Below are positions 1 through 5,505 of a DNA stretch of 5,505 nt, piece by piece (positions within the stretch are counted from its first letter, which is position 1; the number at the start of each line of letters is the position of its first letter). The stretch is from Hyphomicrobiales bacterium. Its GTDB lineage: Bacteria; Pseudomonadota; Alphaproteobacteria; Rhizobiales; Beijerinckiaceae. The notes beneath the pieces are model-generated. The model searched no databases. It was not told where the DNA came from and saw only the letters and a program-made list of their open reading frames with translations. Position numbers and translations under genes: made by a program. The stretch is taken from contig OMIJ01000243.1 in the NCBI GenBank assembly GCA_900299065.1, positions 1 to 5,505 on the forward strand, given 5' to 3'.

Positions 1-139
1 CATCCTTGTAATTGATAGAGGAATGACTAACCCGCACAGTGACATCGCCCTCCATCAATTCAGCGCGATCAAAATCGGCATAGGCACAATGAGTGCCCGT
101 CTCGGTCTTATCGATGCGAATGGCGCGGAATGTGGACAT
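1..139 (-). CDS. AcuI/YhdH-family quinone oxidoreductase (acrylyl-CoA reductase type), N-terminal fragment
   Basis: This is the first 46 codons of a minus-strand gene that runs off the left edge. The translation starts MSTFRAIRID, continues with an acidic stretch around ELMEGDVTVRV (residues 27-37) and ends SHSSINYKD (38-46). The pattern of 'EGDVTV', then about five residues, then 'S-x-NYKD' is the characteristic N-terminus of the YhdH/AcuI branch of the medium-chain dehydrogenase/reductase superfamily. Members are NADPH-dependent cytosolic enzymes. AcuI reduces acrylyl-CoA to propionyl-CoA, in 3-hydroxypropionate and DMSP-derived acrylate metabolism; YhdH is the E. coli homologue. The Rossmann NADPH-binding domain lies outside the window, so the exact substrate cannot be judged. 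The ATG at 137-139 is preceded by a good ribosome binding site. The gene is divergent from aroA, and I see no functional link between the two. Confidence 0.85.
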   Translation of the reverse strand, partial: MSTFRAIRIDKTETGTHCAYADFDRAELMEGDVTVRVSHSSINYKD

Positions 140-142
140 AGC

Positions 143-149
143 TACCTCT
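143..149 (-). promoter_or_regulatory. Ribosome binding site of the AcuI/YhdH-family gene
   Basis: Read on the minus strand, the bases just before the ATG are CAGAGGTAGCT. They contain AGAGGT, a strong match to the Shine-Dalgarno consensus at normal spacing. This supports the start at 139. Confidence 0.7.
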
Positions 150-166
150 GCGGCTTGAGATAACCC

Positions 167-195
167 TCTATAGCTTGGATTGGCCGGAAGGGAAA
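167..195 (-). promoter_or_regulatory. Possible promoter of the AcuI/YhdH-family gene
   Basis: On the minus strand a TATAGA hexamer (complement of 167-172) matches the sigma-70 -10 consensus at 4 of 6 positions. A weak TTTCCC (190-195; 3 of 6 to TTGACA) lies 17 bp upstream. The -10 ends 27 nt before the ATG, which would give a short leader of about 20 nt. The -35 is poor and alphaproteobacterial promoters vary, so this is only a candidate. Confidence 0.25.
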
Positions 196-317
196 TTTAG
201 CCCAAAGGCGAGGCCCAACACAGTTCAGGGGTCCCATTGGCGGCAAAATAGTCTATGAGAGAGACAGAGCGCTCCGTCCTCTCCTTTTCAGATCGTCTGA
301 ACCTGCTGTTGGAACCC

Positions 318-1628
318 ATGCCATCTGACACATATTCTAATGCCCAAATGGAAGCACTGGCCATTCAGCCCGTTCGCGGGCCTGTCATTGGCTCCATTCG
401 CCCGCCGGGCTCAAAAAGCTTGACCAATCGCGCTTTGATCCTTGCTGCTTTGGCTCGGGGGCGCACAAAGCTGACCGGCGTATTGGATAGTAAGGATACG
501 CAGGTGATGATCGAGAGCCTGCGCCGTTTGGGCCTGCCCGTTAGTCAGAATCTTGTCGCCAAAAGCATTGAGCTGACAGGTTGCGGCGGGCAGATCGGCG
601 TCAAAGGGGCTGATCTCTGGCTGGAGAATAGCGGCACGAGTATCAGATTTCTGACGGCAATGTGCGCTCTGGGCGAAGGCCAATTCCGGCTGGATGGCAA
701 TGCACGCATGCGCGAGCGCCCCATTGCACCGCTGGTAAAAGCATTGAGCGAGGCTGGCGTTTCCATTGAGTGCGAATTGGGCACGGATTGCCCGCCTGTG
801 CTGATCAGAGCCAATGGCCTCAAAGGTGGCGCCTGGCGTGTAGCGGGCAATTTATCAAGCCAATATTTGAGTGCACTTTTAATGACAGCGCCTTGTGCGC
901 AATCGGATGTTGAGCTGAGCGTGACGGGCCATCTTGTCTCGCGGCCCTATATCGACATGACCATTGCCAATATGAAGCAGTTTGGCGCGCAGGTGCGTGA
1001 GCCGCGGCCTAATGTGTTTGCGATTAAGGCAAGCCCCTATCAGGGCTCGGATTATGACATTGAGCCCGATGCTTCGGCGGCAAGTTATTTCTTTGCGCTG
1101 GCCGCTGTGACGGGTGGAGACATTACAGTTGAGGGCCTGCATCGCAATGCCTTGCAGGGTGATGTGCATTTTGTCGATGCCTTGGTGCGTATGGGATGCC
1201 GGGCTGACTATGGCCCTCATTCAATCCGCGTGATTGGTGGCCCATTGACGGGCATTGATATTGATATGAACGCGATCAGCGATACGGCGCAAACCTTGGC
1301 TTGCGTCGCGCCCTTTGCGAAAGGTCCGACACGCATCAGAAATGTTGCGCATATGCGGCTGAAAGAAACAGATCGCGTGAGCGCAGTCGTCACCGAATTG
1401 CGCCGCCTTGGCCTGCAGGTCGAAGAACATGATGATGGCATGACAATCCATCCCGGCCCCATCAACCCCGGTATTGTGGCGACCTATGATGATCATCGTA
1501 TGGCGATGAGCTTTGCCCTTTTGGGACTGCGGCAGGAGGGGATTAAAATTGCCGATCCCGGCTGCACGGCAAAAACCTATCCTGATTATTTCATCGATCT
1601 TGATAGATTATGTGCCGGGGTGCGCTGA
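318..1628 (+). CDS. aroA: 3-phosphoshikimate 1-carboxyvinyltransferase (EPSP synthase)
   Basis: AroA transfers enolpyruvyl from PEP to shikimate-3-phosphate, the sixth step of the shikimate pathway, in the cytosol. Residues here are numbered from the upstream ATG at 255. Recognisable blocks are PGSKSLTNR (51-59, with the K and R that bind substrate), NSGTSIRFL (125-133, PEP/glyphosate loop), RMRERPI (151-157), NLSSQYLSALLMTAP (199-213), SRPYID (229-234), DASAASYFF (272-280), the catalytic Asp in SDTAQ (D343), KETDR (370-374, catalytic Glu 371), DDHRMAMSF (412-420) and CTAKTYPDYF (437-446). I prefer the start at 318 (437 aa, GGA four bases upstream). An ATG at 348 gives MEALAIQPV, aligning with the E. 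coli N-terminus. The ATG at 255 adds 21 residues with no family resemblance. The loop residue equivalent to E. coli Pro101 is Phe. Overall the sequence resembles planctomycete-like enzymes rather than rhizobial class II. No cmk or rpsA follows. Confidence 0.97.
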   Translation: MPSDTYSNAQMEALAIQPVRGPVIGSIRPPGSKSLTNRALILAALARGRTKLTGVLDSKDTQVMIESLRRLGLPVSQNLVAKSIELTGCGGQIGVKGADLWLENSGTSIRFLTAMCALGEGQFRLDGNARMRERPIAPLVKALSEAGVSIECELGTDCPPVLIRANGLKGGAWRVAGNLSSQYLSALLMTAPCAQSDVELSVTGHLVSRPYIDMTIANMKQFGAQVREPRPNVFAIKASPYQGSDYDIEPDASAASYFFALAAVTGGDITVEGLHRNALQGDVHFVDALVRMGCRADYGPHSIRVIGGPLTGIDIDMNAISDTAQTLACVAPFAKGPTRIRNVAHMRLKETDRVSAVVTELRRLGLQVEEHDDGMTIHPGPINPGIVATYDDHRMAMSFALLGLRQEGIKIADPGCTAKTYPDYFIDLDRLCAGVR

Positions 1629-1730
1629 AGCTTGGCCCTCACACGCCCTTTAGACGCGCGCGAGAAAGATCATATTAACTGCCCGTTGAAATGTTTAAAT
1701 GCTTTGCGATTCGATGCAGAGCTGACCGGC

Positions 1731-1738
1731 AGAGGTGA
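1731..1738 (+). promoter_or_regulatory. Ribosome binding site that sets the transglycosylase start
   Basis: AGAGGTGA lies four bases before the ATG at 1743. This is a strong Shine-Dalgarno match. It favours that ATG over the in-frame TTG at 1632, which sits three bases after the aroA stop, has no such site, and would put 37 unrelated residues in front of the signal peptide. Confidence 0.8.
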
Positions 1739-1742
1739 TTTC

Positions 1743-3020
1743 ATGTGGCGAAGCCTAAAGGCTGGCTCTGGCAAATTTTTGAGATATTCAATCTCATTGA
1801 CTGATCTGTTGAGCCCTTTTGCACGCGGGCTATTTCTCGCCGCAGTGCTGGTCCAGCCCGCAATGCTATGCGCTGCCCCGCAAAAGCTGAACGCCACAAC
1901 AAGTTTTGATGTTTTTGTCAGTAATCTATGGATTGATGCGCAAAAGGCAGGCATTTCGCGCCCCATTTTTGATGCGGCTTTTGCCGGACTAACGCCTAGC
2001 CCGAGCATATTGGCGCATACCAAACAGCAAGCGGAATTTGTCAAACCGCTGTGGGACTATCTGGATGGCGCGATCACGCCCTCACGCATTCAACGAGGTC
2101 TGCAACGCGGCAGAGATTATGCCGAGGCCCTGCAAAGGATTCAGCTGGATTATGGTGTAGATCTTTACATTGTCCTCTCTGTCTGGGGGATGGAGTCAAA
2201 TTTTGGTGCTTTCACAGGCGGTGAATCGGTCATTCGGGCTTTGGCAACTTTGGCGCATGCAGGTTATCGCGACGATTTCTTTCGCAATGAATTGCTGATT
2301 GCTTTGCAGATTTTGCAGCAGGGCCATATTGAATCATCCGCCATGAAAGGCTCCTGGGCCGGGGCTATGGGGCAAACACAATTCATGCCTTCCAGCTTTC
2401 TCAAATATGCGATCGATTATGACGGGGATGGCCATAAGGACATCTGGACCAATGTCGTTGACTCATTAGCCTCCTGCGCCAATTTTATCTCACAGAATGG
2501 CTGGAACAAGGATCTGCCCTGGGGCATGGAAGTGATCCTGCCAAAAGAGTTTGATGTCTCAGCCTATGATCTTCAAAAGTCAGAGAGCTTTGCGCAATGG
2601 TCCGGGCGCGGAGTGCAAAGAGGCGATGGCGAACCATTGCCCATAATGGGGGAAGCTTCACTTTATATGCCCTATGGGCTCAAAGGCCCCGCCTTTTTGC
2701 TGACCGCCAATTTCAAAGTGATCAAGACTTATAATAATTCGAATTATTATGCGCTGGGCGTTGGACTTTTATCTGATCGACTTGCGGGCGCGCCGCCATT
2801 GAAGGGTCAATGGCCAAAGCAGGATAAGCAACTGACGAAGGCTGAAACCATCGAATTGCAAAGCATATTGGCCCGCAAAGGCTTTGATGTGGGGGAGGCT
2901 GACGGGCGCATTGGTGATCGCGCTCAGGCGGCCATACGCGCTTATCAGCGCATTATCGGACTTAAAGCTGATGGCTATGCCAATCCCACCTTGCTTGACA
3001 GAATGCGCAAAAATCCCTGA
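1743..3020 (+). CDS. Lytic murein transglycosylase, MltB/SLT_2 family, with C-terminal peptidoglycan-binding domain
   Basis: This predicted 425-aa exported enzyme cleaves the MurNAc-GlcNAc bond of peptidoglycan to leave 1,6-anhydroMurNAc ends. Numbered from the ATG at 1743, a long basic n-region is followed by a hydrophobic stretch (GLFLAAVLVQPAML, 29-42) and a likely signal peptidase I site near CAA-P (43-46). There is no convincing lipobox, so it is probably soluble in the periplasm rather than a lipoprotein like E. coli MltB. The SLT_2 domain covers about 55-350. It carries the catalytic glutamate in WGMESNFG (148-155; Glu151, codon 2193-2195), then GAMGQTQFMPS (207-217), a Ca-site-like DGDGHKDIW (227-235) and the family motif TYNNSNYYALGV (329-340). 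A PG_binding_1 domain follows (about 363-420: LQSILARKGFDVGEADG, then AIRAYQ and LKADGY). The DUF459 gene starts 35 bp downstream and is probably co-transcribed. No active-site residue appears lost. Confidence 0.93.
   Translation: MWRSLKAGSGKFLRYSISLTDLLSPFARGLFLAAVLVQPAMLCAAPQKLNATTSFDVFVSNLWIDAQKAGISRPIFDAAFAGLTPSPSILAHTKQQAEFVKPLWDYLDGAITPSRIQRGLQRGRDYAEALQRIQLDYGVDLYIVLSVWGMESNFGAFTGGESVIRALATLAHAGYRDDFFRNELLIALQILQQGHIESSAMKGSWAGAMGQTQFMPSSFLKYAIDYDGDGHKDIWTNVVDSLASCANFISQNGWNKDLPWGMEVILPKEFDVSAYDLQKSESFAQWSGRGVQRGDGEPLPIMGEASLYMPYGLKGPAFLLTANFKVIKTYNNSNYYALGVGLLSDRLAGAPPLKGQWPKQDKQLTKAETIELQSILARKGFDVGEADGRIGDRAQAAIRAYQRIIGLKADGYANPTLLDRMRKNP
2731..2750. repeat. Perfect 20-bp AT-rich palindrome inside the transglycosylase gene
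   Basis: The half-site ATAATAATTC (2731-2740) is followed directly by its exact reverse complement (2741-2750), with no spacer. The flanking pair (T2730, G2751) does not extend it as Watson-Crick. The frame reads Y-N-N-S-N-Y-Y, a conserved motif of this enzyme family, so the symmetry may be a by-product of the coding sequence. Confidence 0.75.
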
Positions 3021-3055
3021 TCATAAGATTTATCTGTTCCCCTTTTGACGAGACA

Positions 3056-4294
3056 ATGGCCATGCGTGGTTTCTTCACCCGCCTGAACCTGATCTTCGCC
3101 GCAGCTCTCATTCTTGTGACGAGTGGTTCAGGTGTCATTGCGCAATATGACGATAGCCCTGCGACCTTCTGGAATCAGGAACGGGATAGGCAACAGCGCA
3201 ATACTCTCAAGCAAAAGCCCACCCATCTCATTCGCCGCGCCGCACCGCGTCCGGGCTTTGCGATTGAAGTGCCGCTCAGCGATAGCAATGGCTTGCCACT
3301 CAATACAGATGATCCTCAAGCGCAACAAAATCAGGACAAAGCACTCAATGGGCTTGCTGCGCGACGCTATTCCGTGCTGGTTATCGGCGATAATGTCGCG
3401 CAATGGCTGGCGGCAGGCCTGCAAGAGGCTCTGGCCGACAGGCCGGGAATTAATATTTTACGCAAAGCCCGCGATGCCAGTGGTCTTGTACAAACAGCCT
3501 TTCAGGATTGGGACAAGACAACTTCCGACTTACTCAATAGCTCCGACAAGATTGATCTTGGCGTGATGATGATTGGCAGCAATGACAAACAGAATCTGCG
3601 CGAGGGCAATGCCAGCCTTGATCCGCGCACACCCCGCTGGTCGGAGCTTTATAGCGAGCGCATAGCTGCCATTGCCCGTCAGTTTCAGGCTAAAAATATA
3701 CCACTCATTTGGGTGGGCATGCCGGTGATGAAGAATGATCAACTCTCGGCGCATCTACTAAGCCTCAACCAGATGTACAAGGAGCAGGCAGAAAAATATG
3801 GCGCCATTTACATTGATGTGTGGGAGGCCTTTGTCGATGATCGCAATCTCTTTGCCTTTTACGGGCCCGATGTGAATGGGCAAATGGTGCGCTTGCGCAG
3901 CAATGATGGCATTCATTTCACCAAAGCAGGCGCGCGGAAACTCGCTTATTTCGTCGAGAAGGATGTGCGCCAATTATATGATAGCGTCGTCCCGATCATT
4001 GAAGCCCCGCAAATCGCTAATGCGCCGTCGCAAAAGCTCACTTCGCCCCTTGAAGCTTCGCGCGAAATGGAAGATCAACCTTCCCTTGCGCCAGTGCCGC
4101 AATTACCGCAAAGACCTGAAGCTGGCCCGGTGATCTTACTGACTGCGCCCGCGCTTTCGCCCGGCGCACAATTGGCCAATCGACGCTCCCCCGGGGAGAT
4201 AGAGACATCCATTAATTCTGCCCTCACACAATGGCGCGCAATAGACCATACCGGACGTGCCGATGATTTTAGCTGGCCTGGGCCTAATAACTAG
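3056..4294 (+). CDS. DUF459 protein, periplasmic SGNH-hydrolase fold with the catalytic serine replaced
   Basis: The 412-aa protein begins with a signal peptide (hydrophobic 11-28, likely cleavage near VIAQ-Y, 27-31), so it should act in the periplasm. A charged, Gln-rich linker leads to an SGNH/GDSL-fold domain at about 104-310 of the DUF459 type. Block I reads VLVIGDNVAQWLA (107-119): the position that is normally the nucleophilic Ser of GDS is Asn113 (codon AAT, 3392-3394). Block III is intact as MIGSND (172-177), and block V as NDGIHFTKAG (283-292), with Asp284 and His287. A proline-rich low-complexity segment (about 313-375) precedes a short C-terminal motif ending in RADDFSWP (401-408), which I recall from other DUF459 proteins. 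The ATG at 3056 (GAG three bases upstream) and that at 3062 (nine bases) are both possible starts. Substrate is unknown. Its place after a lytic transglycosylase suggests a cell-wall or envelope glycan role. Confidence 0.88.
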   Translation: MAMRGFFTRLNLIFAAALILVTSGSGVIAQYDDSPATFWNQERDRQQRNTLKQKPTHLIRRAAPRPGFAIEVPLSDSNGLPLNTDDPQAQQNQDKALNGLAARRYSVLVIGDNVAQWLAAGLQEALADRPGINILRKARDASGLVQTAFQDWDKTTSDLLNSSDKIDLGVMMIGSNDKQNLREGNASLDPRTPRWSELYSERIAAIARQFQAKNIPLIWVGMPVMKNDQLSAHLLSLNQMYKEQAEKYGAIYIDVWEAFVDDRNLFAFYGPDVNGQMVRLRSNDGIHFTKAGARKLAYFVEKDVRQLYDSVVPIIEAPQIANAPSQKLTSPLEASREMEDQPSLAPVPQLPQRPEAGPVILLTAPALSPGAQLANRRSPGEIETSINSALTQWRAIDHTGRADDFSWPGPNN

Positions 4295-4302
4295 AATTTT
4301 TC

Positions 4303-4653
4303 CTAACTCTGGCGATGCGTGACGTGCTGCATCCAGTCCAGATAGGGTGCATGACCGGCAGCAATATCAAGCTGCAGGATTTCGGCAATTTCATAAGAAT
4401 GGTTGCGCCGGATCAAAGCCTCAATCGCTGGCCAATCGGACTTGCGAGCCTTGATCAGCAATAAATATTCCTTATCTTGTTGAATATCCTCTTTCCAAAG
4501 ATAATGGCTCTCGACAGGCATAATCTGGATACAGGCGGCGAGTTTGTCTTGCAGCAAGGCCCGGGCGATTTGACGGGCCTGCTGATCTTCTCCCACACTT
4601 GTCATGACCAGACAGAAATGATCTTCAGAGACTGGGATTTTTGAATAATCCAT
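4303..4653 (-). CDS. cutA: CutA1-family divalent-cation tolerance protein
   Basis: This 116-aa protein has the usual CutA1 length and ferredoxin-like layout. LVMTSVGEDQQARQIARALL (15-34) gives the first strand and helix. It is followed by KLAACIQIMP (37-46), YLWKEDIQQDKEYLLLIKAR (51-70), HSYEIAEILQL (85-95) and a C-terminal YLDWM (104-108). These match the family signatures LAACVNI-P, Y-W-G-I-x-D-E-LLLIK, HPYEVPEI and YLxWI. CutA1 proteins are small, very stable trimers. In E. coli the locus was linked to copper tolerance, but the molecular function remains unclear. The family's HPYEVPE appears here as HSYEIAE, with both prolines lost; the histidine and glutamates remain. The gene lies six bases after the GGDEF-EAL gene and converges with the DUF459 gene across 8 bp. 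I expect it to be translated from a shared transcript with the GGDEF-EAL gene. Confidence 0.93.
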   Translation of the reverse strand: MDYSKIPVSEDHFCLVMTSVGEDQQARQIARALLQDKLAACIQIMPVESHYLWKEDIQQDKEYLLLIKARKSDWPAIEALIRRNHSYEIAEILQLDIAAGHAPYLDWMQHVTHRQS

Positions 4654-4659
4654 TGCAGA

Positions 4660-4666
4660 TCACCCT
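4660..4666 (-). promoter_or_regulatory. Ribosome binding site of cutA overlapping the upstream stop codon
   Basis: On the minus strand the sequence is AGGGTGA followed by TCTGCA and the cutA ATG. The TGA in it is the stop of the GGDEF-EAL gene. This arrangement suggests translational coupling of the two genes. Confidence 0.55.
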
Positions 4667-5505
4667 GCTTGCGCGCGCGTGGGCAGGCGAGTCACGACGG
4701 GCGCAGGGTCAGCTGCAATCAACTCAGCCAGACCATGACCCAATCCCGCATCTATCCCCGCGCTACGCGCAAGATGCAAACGTTCAGATGTCAGCAGATC
4801 TTCTATGCTCAATTCAGCGCCCAGAGTGCGGGCAAGCTCACTGGCTTGAACAAGGCGCGCAAGACTGAGCTGATGATTTGAAAGCGTCCAGACCTCATCC
4901 TTCATGCGCAAGGCATTGACTGAGGCGGCCCGTAATTGATCGATTGAGGGAAGATCAGGGCCATTCATTTCAACACATAGCCGAACACCCAGACTTGCGA
5001 TGGCTTTCCACAGGGCGCCCGAGTCCTCCCGATCAACATTGAGCATATGACTTGAAATACGAACTTCAAAATTATTAGGCGAAAGACGCGAGGCATCCAA
5101 AGCCCGCACGATCAATAAGAGCGTTGCAGGATCGGCAATCTCGGCCTCTGACAAGCGTATGGATAATCTGGTCTTTGGATTTGAATTCGCAATCTGCGCA
5201 CAGGCTTCTCGCACCGACCAGGCGGCAATAATCCCCGACAGGCCCAATTCTGCTGCAAAGGACATGAAGCCAGCAAATGACAAACGGCCGCGGCGCGGAT
5301 GCGCCCAAATGAGTTCAGCATCTTGCCAGAGAATAGCCCCATCGCTTAATCGGTGAGCCGCTTGCCAATCGAGCTCGAATTCTCCGCGTGTAATGGCATC
5401 GCGCAGATCAATTTCCATTTGGCGACGATCGCGCCGAACCTGACTCATTTGTGAGGTAAAATAGCGGAAGGATCCAGGTCCAGCGAGCTTGGCATCTTCC
5501 AGAGC
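4660..5505 (-). CDS. GGDEF-EAL type protein, C-terminal part, with degenerate EAL domain (5' end outside window)
   Basis: The frame is open from the right edge to the TGA at 4660-4662, giving 281 residues. The first 20 (ALEDAKLAGPGSFRYFTSQM) match the end of a GGDEF domain, and RRQMEIDLRDAITRGEFELDWQ (27-48) is the typical linker into an EAL domain. The Met at 5448 is therefore internal, not the start. The EAL domain (about 43-270) keeps its overall pattern, including AELIWAHPRRG, FMSFAAELGLSGIIAAWSVREACAQI and a LARTLGAELSIED segment. The catalytic signature is lost. EALLRW reads DAELIW (62-67), the SVNLS site reads SIRLS (115-119), EITES reads RISSH (149-153), DDFGTG reads EMNGPD (179-184) and IKID reads LRMK (199-202). 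I infer no c-di-GMP phosphodiesterase activity; it may bind a ligand or partner, or regulate a GGDEF domain in the unseen part. cutA follows by six bases. Confidence 0.87.
   Translation of the reverse strand, partial: ALEDAKLAGPGSFRYFTSQMSQVRRDRRQMEIDLRDAITRGEFELDWQAAHRLSDGAILWQDAELIWAHPRRGRLSFAGFMSFAAELGLSGIIAAWSVREACAQIANSNPKTRLSIRLSEAEIADPATLLLIVRALDASRLSPNNFEVRISSHMLNVDREDSGALWKAIASLGVRLCVEMNGPDLPSIDQLRAASVNALRMKDEVWTLSNHQLSLARLVQASELARTLGAELSIEDLLTSERLHLARSAGIDAGLGHGLAELIAADPAPVVTRLPTRAQAG

Noticed and set aside
255..317. N-terminal extension of aroA starting at the ATG at 255
   Set aside because: The extra 21 residues show no resemblance to EPSPS N-termini, and upstream there is only a weak GGCGG, 11 bases away. 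The starts at 318 or 348 give the usual family length. The earlier start cannot be excluded from sequence alone.
309..341. Possible promoter (TTGGAA with a TATTCT or TCTAAT element) inside the aroA N-terminus
   Set aside because: It would imply a leaderless mRNA starting near the ATG at 348. The spacing is off for the better -10 match and the -35 is weak, so it is likely chance.
545..850. Long minus-strand open frames opposite aroA
   Set aside because: The translations are rich in Arg, Pro and Ser with no recognisable domain, and they lie antisense to a strongly conserved enzyme. They are shadow frames.
3876..4133. Overlapping open frame within the DUF459 gene
   Set aside because: It is basic and low in complexity, matches no family I know, and lies fully inside a well-supported gene in another frame. 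It is a shadow frame.
4270..4302. GGCC-TG-GGCC followed by a T run as a terminator between the convergent genes
   Set aside because: The loop would be only two bases and the stem four pairs, with the T run several bases away. That is not a credible intrinsic terminator, although some termination must occur between genes facing each other across 8 bp.
4641..4881. Plus-strand open frames opposite the EAL and cutA junction
   Set aside because: They are antisense to two recognised genes, show no family resemblance and lack a good ribosome binding site.

Overview
The window looks like a chromosomal segment of an alphaproteobacterium, most likely of the Hyphomicrobiales (Rhizobiales) type. The main reason is a secreted MltB-like lytic transglycosylase followed closely by a DUF459 (periplasmic SGNH-fold) protein, a pairing I associate with that order. 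An AcuI/YhdH-type reductase and a GGDEF-EAL protein fit the same picture. Base composition is moderate, and I see no rRNA, tRNA, CRISPR array, insertion sequence or prophage gene. The taxonomic assignment is inference; no marker gene settles it.

Layout. At the left edge (1-139, minus) lies the N-terminus of an AcuI/YhdH-family medium-chain reductase, cut by the window. It is divergent from aroA (EPSP synthase, plus, preferred start 318, end 1628). After a 114-bp gap come two plus-strand genes for exported proteins: an SLT_2/MltB-family lytic murein transglycosylase with a C-terminal peptidoglycan-binding domain (1743-3020), and a DUF459 protein (3056-4294). Only 8 bp beyond the DUF459 stop, facing it, is cutA (4303-4653, minus). 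Six bp upstream of cutA, in the same direction, is the 3' part of a GGDEF-EAL type gene (4660-5505, minus) whose frame stays open through the right edge.

How they may work together. The transglycosylase and DUF459 protein probably form an envelope or peptidoglycan module and may be co-transcribed. The GGDEF-EAL gene and cutA are probably co-transcribed, since the cutA ribosome binding site overlaps the upstream stop codon. aroA stands alone as a shikimate-pathway gene, away from the cmk-rpsA neighbours common in alphaproteobacteria. Its sequence resembles a planctomycete/archaea-like branch of EPSPS more than the class II enzyme I would expect here.

Most interesting points: two apparent loss-of-catalysis proteins side by side (a DUF459 protein with Asn in place of the SGNH serine, and an EAL domain that has lost nearly every catalytic residue), the unusual aroA type, and a perfect 20-bp AT-rich palindrome inside the transglycosylase gene. 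I found no clear evidence of a wholly new multi-gene system. Gene content is largely ordinary housekeeping and envelope functions.
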